DNA of 46,226 nucleotides. Source: Methylomonas lenta (GTDB lineage: Bacteria > Pseudomonadota > Gammaproteobacteria > Methylococcales > Methylomonadaceae). Below are positions 8,888-19,074 of this stretch, piece after piece. The stretch's first letter is position 1. Each line of letters opens with the position of its first letter. The notes beneath the pieces were generated by a model that was not told where the DNA came from, made no database searches, and saw only the letters and a program-made list of their open reading frames with translations. The position numbers and the translations under genes were made by a program. The DNA lies in NCBI RefSeq assembly GCF_001644015.1, contig NZ_LUUI01000123.1, positions 1 to 46,226 on the forward strand. The letters run 5' to 3'.

Positions 8888-10756
8888 ATGCTTTTAGAGA
8901 TTAGAGAAAAAGTTCAGGGCGTATTTGCGTCTATCATATTAGTACTTGTGTGCGTGCTGTTCGGCTTATGGGGTATTCAAAATTATTTAGGAGGCGGCTC
9001 AGAAGCGCCTGTACTTACGGTAGGTGACAAAGAGTTTTTTCAACGCGATGTTAGTCAGGCATATCAGCAGTTTGCGCAAAACTTGGCGGGCAGGAAATTT
9101 GATGAAGAGGTCTTGAAAAAACAGGCCATACAAAAATTGATTCGCGACGAAGTGTTATTACAGTTTGCTGAAGCTCAGAAGTTGGTGGTGACGGATGAGG
9201 AAGCCAGGGACTTTATTCAGTCTTTGGAATATTTTCAAAAAGACGGCGCTTTTGATAAAACCCAGTATCAAACTTTGCTGGGTTCGCAAGGTATGTCTTC
9301 TGATGAATTTGTAGGTCGCATTAAAAAGGCACTAGTCATGGAGCAAGTGCAGCATGCGGTGACAGACAGCGGTTTTGTCACCAAAGCTGAAGTCGAGGGT
9401 TTTTTCAAAATCCAAAACCAAAAACGCGATTTGGAATACTTGACTATTCCATTGAACCCAAAATCCGAGACACCAACTGACGAAGAAATCGCCGCCTACT
9501 ATCAGCAACATCAGGATCTCTATCAAACGCCGGAACAGGTCTCGATAGAATATGTAGAATTGTCGCTGGATACCTTGGCTAAAGATGTTGTTGTGACTGA
9601 AGATCAACTAACAGCCTACTATCAAGACCAAAAGGCCCAATTTACTACTCCGGAAAGACGTAAAATCAGCCATATTCTGTTTGCTTTTGCTAAAGACTCT
9701 GCAAACGACGAGCAGACACTGCAAAAAGCTATTAAAGCCAAGCAGGAATTAAGCAATAAAGACTTTGCCACGCTGGCGACTGAAATATCAGATGATAAGC
9801 TTAGTGCAAAGAATGGTGGTGATCTGGGCTTATTTACTGTCGGCGTGATGGAAAAGTCTTTTGAAGACGCTGCCAGTCAATTGAAACTAGGCGAAGTCTC
9901 TGAGCCCGTAAAATCAGCTTTTGGTTATCATTTAATCAAGGTTACCGAATTAGTGCCTGCAGAAATCAAGTCGTATGATTCAGTTAAGCCAGAGCTGACT
10001 AAAGCCTATCAAAAAGCCCAAGCAGAAAGCCGGTTTAGTGAGTTAGGTGAAAGGTTGAGTGAAGTGAGTTATGAAAACCCAACTAGTTTGGAAGCCTCGG
10101 CTAAATTATTGGGTGTTGATGTCAAGAAATCTCCAATGTTCACACGTAGCACTGGTGATGATGTCGCCGCTGAAGAAAAAGTGCGTTTAGCTGCTTTTTC
10201 GGAGGATGTTTTAAAAGGTAATAATAGCGAACCGGTCGAGGTGGGTACTGACAAAATAGTGGTATTGCGTATGCTGTCCCACGAGCAGGCCGCTAATAAA
10301 GAACTGCAAGTAGTAAAAGCTGAGGTGATTGCCGCATTGCAAAAAGATCAGGCGCAGCAGCAAGTAGTTGCAATGGCCAATAAACTCAACGATGAGTTGT
10401 TGGCCGGTAAAAGTATGGGAGAAGTCGCTAAGGCAGCCAATCTTTCAGTGCAAAAAGTTGCTGGCTTAATGCGTAATAGCACAGATCTTGATCCGGCGGT
10501 TAGTCAGGCTGTTTTCAGAGCAGCTAAACCTCAGGCTAATCAACCTAGTAGTATCGTGATCGATAATCCTACTGGTGGCAAAATTCTCGTCAGTATTAGT
10601 CAGGTGACAGAGGGTGTAATGAGTGAGGCTGACAAAGCTAAACTGGCAGAGATTGAGAAAAGTATGGCTACTGCCTTTGGTAGGGCCCAGTTCGAAGCCA
10701 TGTTGAATCAACTGCAAGCTGATGCTGATATCAAATTCAACGTCGCAAAACAATAA
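8888..10756 (+). CDS. ppiD: Periplasmic folding chaperone PpiD
   Basis: A 622-residue inner-membrane-anchored periplasmic chaperone that works near the SecYEG exit on newly translocated proteins. One N-terminal membrane segment (about residues 12-33, ASIILVLVCVLFGLWGI) is followed by a SurA-N-like region. A parvulin (PpiC) domain occupies about 258-355 (KISHILFAF to GYHLIKV), and a long C-terminal chaperone region follows. The length is close to E. coli PpiD (623). AAGGA lies eight bases before the ATG. It stands after the lon-hupB block, as in enterics, and ends at a hairpin terminator. Confidence 0.95.
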   Translation: MLLEIREKVQGVFASIILVLVCVLFGLWGIQNYLGGGSEAPVLTVGDKEFFQRDVSQAYQQFAQNLAGRKFDEEVLKKQAIQKLIRDEVLLQFAEAQKLVVTDEEARDFIQSLEYFQKDGAFDKTQYQTLLGSQGMSSDEFVGRIKKALVMEQVQHAVTDSGFVTKAEVEGFFKIQNQKRDLEYLTIPLNPKSETPTDEEIAAYYQQHQDLYQTPEQVSIEYVELSLDTLAKDVVVTEDQLTAYYQDQKAQFTTPERRKISHILFAFAKDSANDEQTLQKAIKAKQELSNKDFATLATEISDDKLSAKNGGDLGLFTVGVMEKSFEDAASQLKLGEVSEPVKSAFGYHLIKVTELVPAEIKSYDSVKPELTKAYQKAQAESRFSELGERLSEVSYENPTSLEASAKLLGVDVKKSPMFTRSTGDDVAAEEKVRLAAFSEDVLKGNNSEPVEVGTDKIVVLRMLSHEQAANKELQVVKAEVIAALQKDQAQQQVVAMANKLNDELLAGKSMGEVAKAANLSVQKVAGLMRNSTDLDPAVSQAVFRAAKPQANQPSSIVIDNPTGGKILVSISQVTEGVMSEADKAKLAEIEKSMATAFGRAQFEAMLNQLQADADIKFNVAKQ

Positions 10757-10770
10757 AAACCACGCTGCAA

Positions 10771-10805
10771 ATGGCCATAATCATTCGATTATGGCCATCC
10801 TTCTT
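10771..10805 (+). terminator. Terminator after ppiD
   Basis: A perfect 12-bp stem (10771-10782 ATGGCCATAATC with 10787-10798) and a 4-base loop, then a short pyrimidine tract CCTTCTT. Confidence 0.7.
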
Positions 10806-10913
10806 AGTATAAAATTCACACCGTGCCTTTTTTTAATGATTCAGTAGTCTGTTTAGGGCTGAATTATGCAATTTATTGGCAAATGTTCCCCGAAAAGACT
10901 GTAGGCTTGTCGA

Positions 10914-10931
10914 TTGTCATAAAAAGGTAAC
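10914..10931 (+). promoter_or_regulatory. Possible Pho box upstream of phoB
   Basis: TTGTCAT AAAA AGGTAAC resembles the Pho-box layout CTGTCAT-N4-CTGTCAY. The first half matches 6 of 7, the second only about 3-4 of 7. A further TTGTC lies just upstream. PhoB autoregulates phoBR in relatives, which makes a site here plausible; the match alone is weak. Confidence 0.35.
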
Positions 10932-10973
10932 ATATCGCTGTTAAATTCCCAGGTTGATTAGGCTTTAATAAAC

Positions 10974-11672
10974 ATGATTATGGCGAATTTGAATATCCTG
11001 GTTGTAGAAGATGAAGATGCCATTAGGGAAATGTTAATAATGGTTTTGGAGCAGGCCGGTTTACAGGTTTCGGCTGCCGCCAGTGCGGAAGAAGCATTGG
11101 GTGCTTTAGCGGAAAATAGGGTCGATTTATTGGTCTTGGATTGGATGTTGCCAGGGATGAGCGGCGTAGAATTGGCGCGACGTTTGAAGCGGGAGTCTAG
11201 CTATAAAGAATTGCCGATTATTTTGTTAACGGCACGCGGCGAAGAAGAAGATAAAATTCGCGGATTGGAAATCGGTGCAGATGATTACATTACCAAGCCG
11301 TTTTCGCCCAAGGAGTTGGTGGCCCGAATCAAAGCCGTGATGCGGCGTAGCGGCAAGCTGAGCGAGACTGGTCAACTTACCCTGGGTGATTTGACGCTGG
11401 ATGCTGAGCAGCACAGGCTGTCCATTGCAGGTAAGGTGATTGATGTTAGCCCCACTGAATTTAGGTTGATGCAGTTTTTTATGACCAATCCGGATAAAGT
11501 TTATAGCCGCACGCATTTGCTGGATCAAGTTTGGGGGCGGAGTGTATATATAGAAGAACGCACAGTGGATGTACATATCCGTCGTTTACGTAAATTATTG
11601 GCAGAATTCGATCGTGAAGACTTGATTCAAACTGTGCGCGGCTTTGGTTATCGTTTATCTATGGCAGAATAA
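10974..11672 (+). CDS. phoB: Phosphate regulon response regulator PhoB
   Basis: A 232-residue OmpR-family response regulator that switches on phosphate-starvation genes. The receiver domain begins NILVVEDEDAIREM; the phospho-acceptor Asp is in LVLDWMLPG (residue 56 here, 54 if translation starts at the second Met, 10980), with the conserved TAR and KPF motifs after it. The C-terminal winged helix ends in RTVDVHIRRLRKLL and TVRGFGYRL. Start choice is uncertain between the ATGs at 10974 and 10980; the first is closer to a weak AGG. phoR follows five bases later. Confidence 0.95.
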   Translation: MIMANLNILVVEDEDAIREMLIMVLEQAGLQVSAAASAEEALGALAENRVDLLVLDWMLPGMSGVELARRLKRESSYKELPIILLTARGEEEDKIRGLEIGADDYITKPFSPKELVARIKAVMRRSGKLSETGQLTLGDLTLDAEQHRLSIAGKVIDVSPTEFRLMQFFMTNPDKVYSRTHLLDQVWGRSVYIEERTVDVHIRRLRKLLAEFDREDLIQTVRGFGYRLSMAE

Positions 11673-11677
11673 TTTAA

Positions 11678-12952
11678 ATGGAACGTTGGCGAAGAGAGAT
11701 TGGTATTGTAATTGCCTTGGCATTACCAGTGCTTGTGCTGAGTTTTTTTATCGGTCACTTAAGTCAGATGCTATTGTTTTTAAGCGTATTTTTATTGATC
11801 CGGCAATCGTTGGCTATCAATGAGCTAGAGCAGTGGTTAAGTAGAGGCGCATTTCGCGATTATCGTACGCGCCGAGGAATTTGGGGTGATATTTACTATC
11901 ATCTGTGGAAAATTAAAAAATCCGATAAAAAACGTAAGAAAAAGCTCAGTCGAATGATTAACCAATTTCGCACCTCGACAGATGCGCTGCCGGATGCGGC
12001 GGTAGTGTTGGGAGAGCATGCTGAAATTGAATGGACTAACAAAGCGGCACTGGAAGTGCTGGGGTTAAAAAAATCCGACAAAGGTCAGCGCATACCTAAT
12101 CTGATTCGAGCATCTCAATTTGTGCAGTATTTGAAGTCGCAGGATTACGGGCAAAAAATCTGTATTACATCGCCGGTTAACGACAGCAGTATATTGCAAA
12201 TCAGTATCGTGCCCTATGGTGCCGGTCTGCGTCTAATGCTGGCGCAAGACGTTACCCAAGTCAAAAATATGGAAAGAATGCGTACTGACTTTGTTGCCAA
12301 TGTCTCGCATGAATTACGTACACCGCTAACTGTTTTAAAAGGCTATCTGGAAACTTTGCAGGAGATGGATGATGTACCGGTTGGTTTTGTGCGGTCGTTT
12401 GAAAATATGTCGACCCAAACTGAGCGCATGCAGCATCTGATTGATGATTTACTGATGCTGGCCAAGCTGGAAACTAAAGCTAAAAAAACCGAATGCATCA
12501 ATATGCGCGATTTGTTAGAGCAAATTTGTCAAGAAAGCGATTTGCTCGAAAAAGACGAATGCCGTATTGAGCTGAACATAGCCAGCGAAAGCAACTTAAA
12601 AGGGGATGCGCAAGAGTTGCAAAGCGCGTTCACCAATTTAATAGTCAATGCGTTGAAATATTCACCGGTCAGTTCTACGGTTAAAGTGAGCTGGCGAAAA
12701 AATCAGGATGGCTCGTTGGTTCTCGAGATTGAGGACTTTGGTGAAGGTATTGCCGCTGCCGATATCTCTCGTATTACCGAGCGTTTTTATCGTGCCGAGG
12801 TTAAGCGTAACCATAAAATTGCCGGATCTGGTTTGGGCTTGGCCATCGTTAAACATGTGCTGGTCAGGCATGATGCCAAACTGGATATAGAAAGTCAGTT
12901 AGGGAGCGGTAGTAAATTCCGTTGTCTATTTCCCGCCACCCGTGTTTGTTAA
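11678..12952 (+). CDS. phoR: Phosphate regulon sensor kinase PhoR
   Basis: A 424-residue membrane sensor histidine kinase that phosphorylates PhoB when phosphate is short, sensing through the Pst/PhoU complex. Two N-terminal hydrophobic segments (about 9-27 and 30-45) are followed by a basic linker and a PAS domain (about 95-190). The HisKA domain has phospho-accepting His211 in NVSHELRTPLTVLKGY. The ATPase domain contains the N box NLIVNALKYSP and the G boxes EDFGEGI and GSGLGLAIVKH. The order and size match PhoR with no large periplasmic domain. It is translated with phoB; pst genes are not in this window. Confidence 0.95.
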   Translation: MERWRREIGIVIALALPVLVLSFFIGHLSQMLLFLSVFLLIRQSLAINELEQWLSRGAFRDYRTRRGIWGDIYYHLWKIKKSDKKRKKKLSRMINQFRTSTDALPDAAVVLGEHAEIEWTNKAALEVLGLKKSDKGQRIPNLIRASQFVQYLKSQDYGQKICITSPVNDSSILQISIVPYGAGLRLMLAQDVTQVKNMERMRTDFVANVSHELRTPLTVLKGYLETLQEMDDVPVGFVRSFENMSTQTERMQHLIDDLLMLAKLETKAKKTECINMRDLLEQICQESDLLEKDECRIELNIASESNLKGDAQELQSAFTNLIVNALKYSPVSSTVKVSWRKNQDGSLVLEIEDFGEGIAAADISRITERFYRAEVKRNHKIAGSGLGLAIVKHVLVRHDAKLDIESQLGSGSKFRCLFPATRVC

Positions 12953-13015
12953 AGTTTGATTGCTATCGATAGCTTTTAAGCGACTTGGCTTGTAGGGTAG
13001 TTAACCTTCAAAAAA

Positions 13016-13855
13016 TCACTGTGCCCAAGGAAATGGATCGTTCTTTTGTTGGCGCCAGAATTGCAAAATCTCGCTGCGCTGAGTCATATAATCATTGAGT
13101 ATTGCTTGGTGGCGCTGTTGATAATGCTTCTGCAGCATGTCGGGTGGTTGATGAGCAAAAAAACGGTTTAAACTGTTTAGCAATACACAAGAGTTTTGAA
13201 TTTCGCCTAGGTAGGTCAGATAAGTTTGCAAGCGTTTAAGGTGGTCTTCTGGCAAATCAGGTAGTAGTACTTGAGCCGATGCCAGCATATATCGCAGCTT
13301 CTTTACCGCAATGCGGTGGCGATGAAGCGTGTCAGTTTGATTGGGATCGATTGCACGGTAGCGCTCCAATGCAATGCTGTACGTGTTATCGATAGTGGCC
13401 AGTATCAGGGGTTTTAAATCAGTTTTGCCAAATTCTTTCGCCAGTGTTTTTAGCGCTTGCTGCTGCAGTTTATGCAGTGTTTTACTATTCAGGTCTAGAA
13501 AGCTGCTAGGGGCTTTTGCCAATAGTCTTTGTTCGTTTAGTTGCAAATAACGCTGGAAGGTGGCAAGTTCAGGCAGTTTGTCGCTATTAGAGCTGACTTC
13601 AAGCAACATGACTTGGGTATCGCGCAGCTCATCAAACTGATCGAGCTGCGATTTAAGGTTTTTACGTAATTTACCTAAGGCCTTTTGGGGTGCAATAGCC
13701 TGCAATAATTCAATAATAGCCAATAGTCGCCGACAGCAGATGCGAAACTTATGAACGGCATCCTCGCTGGCTGCTTGCTGGCAATGTTGCAGGCGTTTAC
13801 AGTATTTTTTCCAAAGCTTGTCAAAAGCTGTTAGCAAAAGTTGACCATCTTGCAT
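13016..13855 (-). CDS. CHAD domain protein
   Basis: A 279-residue CHAD (conserved histidine alpha-helical domain) protein. The family consists of helical bundles lined with conserved His, Lys and Arg that bind polyphosphate. Two characteristic basic helices are visible: HKFRICCRRLLAI (His35 on) and HRHRIAVKKLRYML (about residues 178-191). There is no adjoining CYTH domain, so it is a stand-alone form without the triphosphatase partner seen in ygiF-like fusions. It begins eight bases after pssA on the same strand, so it is probably cotranscribed and coupled to it. It converges on phoR. Closeness to phoBR and the family's polyphosphate link are suggestive only. Confidence 0.85.
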   Translation of the reverse strand: MQDGQLLLTAFDKLWKKYCKRLQHCQQAASEDAVHKFRICCRRLLAIIELLQAIAPQKALGKLRKNLKSQLDQFDELRDTQVMLLEVSSNSDKLPELATFQRYLQLNEQRLLAKAPSSFLDLNSKTLHKLQQQALKTLAKEFGKTDLKPLILATIDNTYSIALERYRAIDPNQTDTLHRHRIAVKKLRYMLASAQVLLPDLPEDHLKRLQTYLTYLGEIQNSCVLLNSLNRFFAHQPPDMLQKHYQQRHQAILNDYMTQRSEILQFWRQQKNDPFPWAQ

Positions 13856-13862
13856 AATCAGC

Positions 13863-14603
13863 TCAGGATTTTCGGCTTTGCAGGCGTTTTTTGCGCATCA
13901 CTAAAGTTACGATAGGCCCGGATGCGGCGTAACCGACTGAAATAAGAAATAACATGCGTTGCGGTTGAGCCATCACAAAGCTGATGACTAGCATGGCAAC
14001 AATAGCAACAATAAAGGGTACTTTGTTTTTAAAGTCGATTTCTTTAAAGCTGGAGTAGCGAAAGTTACTGACCATTAACAAGCCGGTGGCAATGGTAGTA
14101 ATCATCACCAGGTATTTAAAGTTTTCCACATCGTAGTCATTTTCAACGCAAAACCACAGTCCACCCGCCAGTATCGCTGCTGCTGCAGGGCTGGGTAGGC
14201 CTTGAAAATAGCGTTTGTCCGCCACTTCGACTTGGGTGTTAAAGCGGGCCAATCTTAGGGCGCCGCCTGCCATATGCACAAATGCTGCGAATAAGCCCAC
14301 CTGGCCCATGCTGGAAAGTGTCCATAAATACATGACAACTGCGGGGGCGACACCGAAGGAGACCATGTCAGATAGGCTGTCGTACTGCACTCCGAACTCG
14401 CTTTGAGTGTTAGTCAAACGAGCAACCCGCCCGTCCAGACCATCCAGTACCATGGCAACAAACATGGCAATGGCTGCGGTTTCAAAACGGCCGTTAATAG
14501 CCGAAGTAATCGCATAAAAACCGGCGAACATGGCGCCCGTGGTAAATAGGTTGGGTAGCAGGTAGATACCACGATGACGTTTAGGTTGTTGTTTCTGAAT
14601 CAT
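13863..14603 (-). CDS. pssA: CDP-diacylglycerol--serine O-phosphatidyltransferase
   Basis: A 246-residue integral membrane enzyme that makes phosphatidylserine from CDP-diacylglycerol and L-serine, the precursor of phosphatidylethanolamine. It has the CDP-alcohol phosphotransferase signature with Asp54, Gly55, Asp57, Gly58, Ala61, Arg62, Gly71, Asp75 and Asp79 (DGLDGRVAR onward). About seven hydrophobic segments follow. This is the type II (Bacillus/alphaproteobacterial-like) enzyme, not the E. coli peripheral PssA. In related organisms pssA often follows ilvC directly; here a Tsx-like gene intervenes. Confidence 0.93.
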   Translation of the reverse strand: MIQKQQPKRHRGIYLLPNLFTTGAMFAGFYAITSAINGRFETAAIAMFVAMVLDGLDGRVARLTNTQSEFGVQYDSLSDMVSFGVAPAVVMYLWTLSSMGQVGLFAAFVHMAGGALRLARFNTQVEVADKRYFQGLPSPAAAAILAGGLWFCVENDYDVENFKYLVMITTIATGLLMVSNFRYSSFKEIDFKNKVPFIVAIVAMLVISFVMAQPQRMLFLISVGYAASGPIVTLVMRKKRLQSRKS

Positions 14604-14711
14604 AGTATGAGTCTACAGTTAAGAACATGGCGGCATTGTACATGGACCGTCACTAGCCTGCTATCTTGTTGGCTATAAACTATCCAGTAGGCAGCCGGGT
14701 TTATGCTTTGT

Positions 14712-15509
14712 TTAAAATCGCCAAACTAGTAAGGCCTGCGGAACATTGTCATGCAAGCCTTTGATGCCGCATTTGTTATGCCAATACTGATATTCAATCC
14801 CTAAAAATAGCTGATCTTCATTGCCAAAAAAATCACCCACATCCAGGCGTAATTGTGGCTGGGCTAAAGCTTGGCGGCTTGCGTAATTAGCTTTCTTGCC
14901 GATAAAGTCGGCAAAACCCTCAAAAGTCCATTTGGTTCCGGCTATTTGAAACGGCAGCTTCCACACTGGGGTGATTTGCCAGGAAGTGCCGATATCTTCG
15001 GTTTCCGTGATGCGCTGGCGCAAAAAATCCACATTAAAATAATCAAAGCCTGGCAGGTTAAAATCCAGCGTCACTCCATAAAGCCAGGCCCGAAAGCCGC
15101 TTTGCGAACTATCCATATTTTCAGCGAGGTTGACGCCGCCGGTTACCCCAAAATCTTTAAAAATACCGAAGGATAAGTCTTTATTCAGCATCTTGCCCAG
15201 GCTAAAAGTACTGTAAGCCTCGCCGTAAAGATTGATTTGCGAGGGTTCGCCATCCGTGGAAAACAGCGTATCCATAAAGAAAAAGTTGCGACCATAAGCC
15301 CAGCCGTGCGCATGGGTGACAGTAATAGTAAATTTATTGACGCCTTCCGGATTGAAGGGTTCGTTAAAATTGCTGCCGTATAGCAATTGAATTTCGCTGC
15401 TGCTCCATTGCATGAAATCGGCATAGGTAGTCGCAGGTAGTGCGGCCAGAACAGCCAAAAACAGTAGTAGATCAGATTTTATTGGTCGAACTGGGCGGCA
15501 TAAAGGCAT
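14712..15509 (-). CDS. Tsx-like outer-membrane channel protein
   Basis: A 265-residue predicted outer-membrane beta-barrel. Residues 1-30 are a signal peptide (LLLFLAVLAALPATTYA, then Asp31). The mature part has alternating amphipathic strands and ends in a phenylalanine (LLVWRF), the typical barrel C-terminus. The motifs FMQWSSSEIQLLYGSNF, the central KMLNKDLSFGIFKDF and the late YQYWHNK resemble the nucleoside-channel Tsx family (Channel_Tsx). Substrate is not evident from sequence. It lies between ilvC and pssA, cut off from ilvC by a terminator, so it probably has its own promoter near 15520. No strong ribosome-binding site is seen. Confidence 0.75.
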   Translation of the reverse strand: MPLCRPVRPIKSDLLLFLAVLAALPATTYADFMQWSSSEIQLLYGSNFNEPFNPEGVNKFTITVTHAHGWAYGRNFFFMDTLFSTDGEPSQINLYGEAYSTFSLGKMLNKDLSFGIFKDFGVTGGVNLAENMDSSQSGFRAWLYGVTLDFNLPGFDYFNVDFLRQRITETEDIGTSWQITPVWKLPFQIAGTKWTFEGFADFIGKKANYASRQALAQPQLRLDVGDFFGNEDQLFLGIEYQYWHNKCGIKGLHDNVPQALLVWRF

Positions 15510-15527
15510 GGTTTTTACATGAGCAAA

Positions 15528-15555
15528 AAAAAGCCCATCAAAAGATGGGCTTTTT
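15528..15555 (-). terminator. Rho-independent terminator after ilvC
   Basis: A perfect 12-bp stem (AAAAAGCCCATC at 15528-15539 with 15544-15555) and a 4-base loop; on the minus strand it ends in eight T. It closes the ilvBNC unit ahead of the Tsx-like gene. Confidence 0.9.
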
Positions 15556-15567
15556 AGTGTCAGTCAA

Positions 15568-16599
<1,032 letters not shown>

Positions 16600-16689
16600 T
16601 TAAGGGGTTAAATTAAATATTGGATGTCGTCTTTCATGAAACTGTCGCTGGCTAGGAGTACAAACCTAGTTTTGTACTCCAGTCATCCG

Positions 16690-17181
16690 TTAAAGGTGTA
16701 AGCCTTTCTCGCCGCGAGAAATGCCGGTGGGGCCGGAGCGCACCACTTCGATGATGCTGCCTTCATCAAAACCATGGATAAAAGCATCCAGTTTGCTGGA
16801 GTGGCCGGTCATTTCCACGACAAAACTGCTCGCGGTGGCATCAATGATTTTACCGCGAAAGATGTCAGTCATGCGTTTGACTTCTTCCCGCGAATCATGC
16901 GTGGTTTTAATTTTAACCAGCATCAGTTCGCGTTCGATATGCGGCGCATCGGCCAAGTCGATTAGTTTTACCACGTCGATCAGCTTATTCAATTGCTTGG
17001 TGATTTGCTCGATGACTTCATCGTTGCCGCGTGTAACCAGTGTCATGCGCGACAGACTGGTATCCTCGGTGGGTGCGACAGTCAATGATTCGATATTGTA
17101 ACCACGGGCAGAGAACAAGCCGGACACGCGAGACAGGGCGCCGGATTCGTTTTCAATCAAAATCGAGATGATATGTCTCAT
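16690..17181 (-). CDS. ilvN: Acetolactate synthase small (regulatory) subunit
   Basis: A 163-residue regulatory subunit with an N-terminal ACT domain (RHIISILIENESGALSRVSGLFSARGYNIESL) that binds valine for feedback control, followed by the ALS small-subunit C-terminal domain. Length and sequence are of the IlvH/IlvN type of about 160 residues. Its start overlaps the ilvB stop by one base (TAATG-like arrangement), which points to translational coupling and balanced subunit production. Confidence 0.95.
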   Translation of the reverse strand: MRHIISILIENESGALSRVSGLFSARGYNIESLTVAPTEDTSLSRMTLVTRGNDEVIEQITKQLNKLIDVVKLIDLADAPHIERELMLVKIKTTHDSREEVKRMTDIFRGKIIDATASSFVVEMTGHSSKLDAFIHGFDEGSIIEVVRSGPTGISRGEKGLHL

Positions 17182-18917
17182 TACGATAACTCCCTGTTCA
17201 GCGGTGTGCCAGGTGCAACACGCAGCTTCATATCATGATGGCCTTTACCGGCTTCAATCATGGGATAAACGTTTTCGGTGCGGTCGGTAATGAAATCCAG
17301 GAACACCGTGCGATCTTTTAGAGCAAAGGCTTCCTCCAGTGCAGGCCGCACATCGGCTGGTTTTTCTACCCGGATACCGACATGACCATAAGCCTCGGCC
17401 AGTTTTACAAACTCCGGAATAGTGTCCATATACGATTGTGAATAACGGCTTTGGTAGGAAAATTCCTGCCATTGCCGCACCATGCCCATGTAGCGGTTGT
17501 TCAAATTAATGATTTTTACCGGGGTGTTGTATTGCAAAGCAGTGGATAACTCTTGAATACACATCTGAATACTGGCTTCGCCGGTGACGCAAGCGACATC
17601 TGCGTCGGGAAACGCCAGTTTCACGCCAATGGCGGCAGGCAAGCCAAAGCCCATGGTGCCTAAGCCGCCCGAGTTGATCCAGCGTCGTGGTTTATCAAAA
17701 TGATAGTACTGCGCTGCATACATTTGGTGCTGACCCACGTCCGAGGTGATGTAGGCATCGCCGTTGGTGACTTCGTACAGTTGTTCGATAACAAATTGTG
17801 GTTTGATGATCAGGCTGCCACGGTCATATTCCAGGCATTTAACCTCACGCCAGCTTTCGATCAATTGCCACCAAGCTTCCAGGGCTGGTTTCGACGGCTT
17901 GAGTTTGCTTTCTTTGACCAGTTCGATCATTTGTTCCAGTACCGGTTTAACTTCGCCGACAATTGGAATGTCGACCCGCACGGTTTTGGAAATCGATGAC
18001 GGATCGACATCAATATGAATGATCTTGGCATAAGGGCAAAACTCCGCCAACTTGCCGGTGACGCGATCGTCGAAACGTGCGCCGACGGCCAGGATGACGT
18101 CGCTTTCGTGCATCGCCATATTGGCTTCATAGGTGCCGTGCATGCCCAGCATACCTAAAAACTGTTTATCGGTAGCCGGATAACCACCCAAGCCCATCAG
18201 CGTATTGGTAATCGGAAAGCCCAGCATTTGGGTCAGTTCGGTCAGTTCTTTATGACCTTCGCCCAAAATCACGCCACCGCCGGAATAAATTACCGGACGT
18301 TGTGCCGACAGCATCACCTCAACCGCGCGTTTGATCTGACCTTTATGGCCAACCACTACGGGGTTGTAAGAGCGCATGTGGACTTTTTTCGGGTACTTGT
18401 AAGGTACTTTGATATTTGGGTCGGTAATGTCTTTAGGAATATCAACTAGCACAGGGCCGGGTCGGCCGGTGCTGGCCAAGTAAAAAGCCTTTTTCATGGT
18501 CTCGGCAATGTCATTGACATCTTTGACCAGGAAATTATGTTTGACGCAGGGGCGGGTAATACCCACGGTGTCGACTTCCTGAAATGCGTCACTGCCAATC
18601 ACAGGCGAAGGCACCTGGCCGGAAATGATCACCATCGGGATCGAATCCATGTAGGCCGTTGCAATGCCTGTCACCGCATTGGTAGCTCCGGGACCGGAAG
18701 TCACCAGCACCACGCCGGTCTTGCCGGTAGCACGCGCGTAGGCGTCGGCTGAGTGGGTGGCGCCTTGTTCATGCCGCACCAGAATATGTTTTACGTCGTC
18801 TTGTTGAAAAATGGCATCATAGATGTGCAAAACCGAGCCACCTGGATAGCCAAAAATAAATTCGACACCTTCGTCTTTAAGACACTGGACAAGTATATGT
18901 CCGCCGCTGAGTTCCAA
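17181..18917 (-). CDS. ilvB: Acetolactate synthase large (catalytic) subunit
   Basis: A 578-residue thiamine-diphosphate enzyme that condenses two pyruvates, or pyruvate with 2-oxobutyrate, in branched-chain amino-acid synthesis. The FGYPGG motif with the conserved catalytic-region Glu ([14 protein letters not shown]) is near the N-terminus. The ThDP-binding motif reads GEAS (446-449) followed by NLNN, where the family normally has GDGS or GEGS. The start codon is TTG at 18917: it gives the conserved MELSGG start and has GAGGG seven bases upstream, and no better ATG exists. It is first in ilvB-ilvN-ilvC and divergent from the phosphopantetheinyl transferase. Confidence 0.95.
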   Translation of the reverse strand: MELSGGHILVQCLKDEGVEFIFGYPGGSVLHIYDAIFQQDDVKHILVRHEQGATHSADAYARATGKTGVVLVTSGPGATNAVTGIATAYMDSIPMVIISGQVPSPVIGSDAFQEVDTVGITRPCVKHNFLVKDVNDIAETMKKAFYLASTGRPGPVLVDIPKDITDPNIKVPYKYPKKVHMRSYNPVVVGHKGQIKRAVEVMLSAQRPVIYSGGGVILGEGHKELTELTQMLGFPITNTLMGLGGYPATDKQFLGMLGMHGTYEANMAMHESDVILAVGARFDDRVTGKLAEFCPYAKIIHIDVDPSSISKTVRVDIPIVGEVKPVLEQMIELVKESKLKPSKPALEAWWQLIESWREVKCLEYDRGSLIIKPQFVIEQLYEVTNGDAYITSDVGQHQMYAAQYYHFDKPRRWINSGGLGTMGFGLPAAIGVKLAFPDADVACVTGEASIQMCIQELSTALQYNTPVKIINLNNRYMGMVRQWQEFSYQSRYSQSYMDTIPEFVKLAEAYGHVGIRVEKPADVRPALEEAFALKDRTVFLDFITDRTENVYPMIEAGKGHHDMKLRVAPGTPLNRELS

Positions 18918-18977
18918 TTTTATGCCCTCAAAATACTAATCAAACCTGAAAATGCTTTTTACAAAAAAAGGTTGTGT

Positions 18978-19006
18978 AAACTACTGTCTTTAGAAGCTTT
19001 CGTCAA
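18978..19006 (-). promoter_or_regulatory. Weak candidate promoter of ilvBNC
   Basis: On the minus strand TTGACG (19001-19006) and TAGTTT (18978-18983) are 17 bases apart. The -35 is good, the -10 poor. Placement 60 bases before the TTG start is reasonable. No leader peptide rich in Leu, Ile or Val codons is visible in the short leader. Confidence 0.35.
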
Positions 19007-19074
19007 GGAAAACCAAGTGTTTTGCTTAGGTTTTTATATTTTCTAAATCACCTGTTTTAAACAAGGGATAACGA

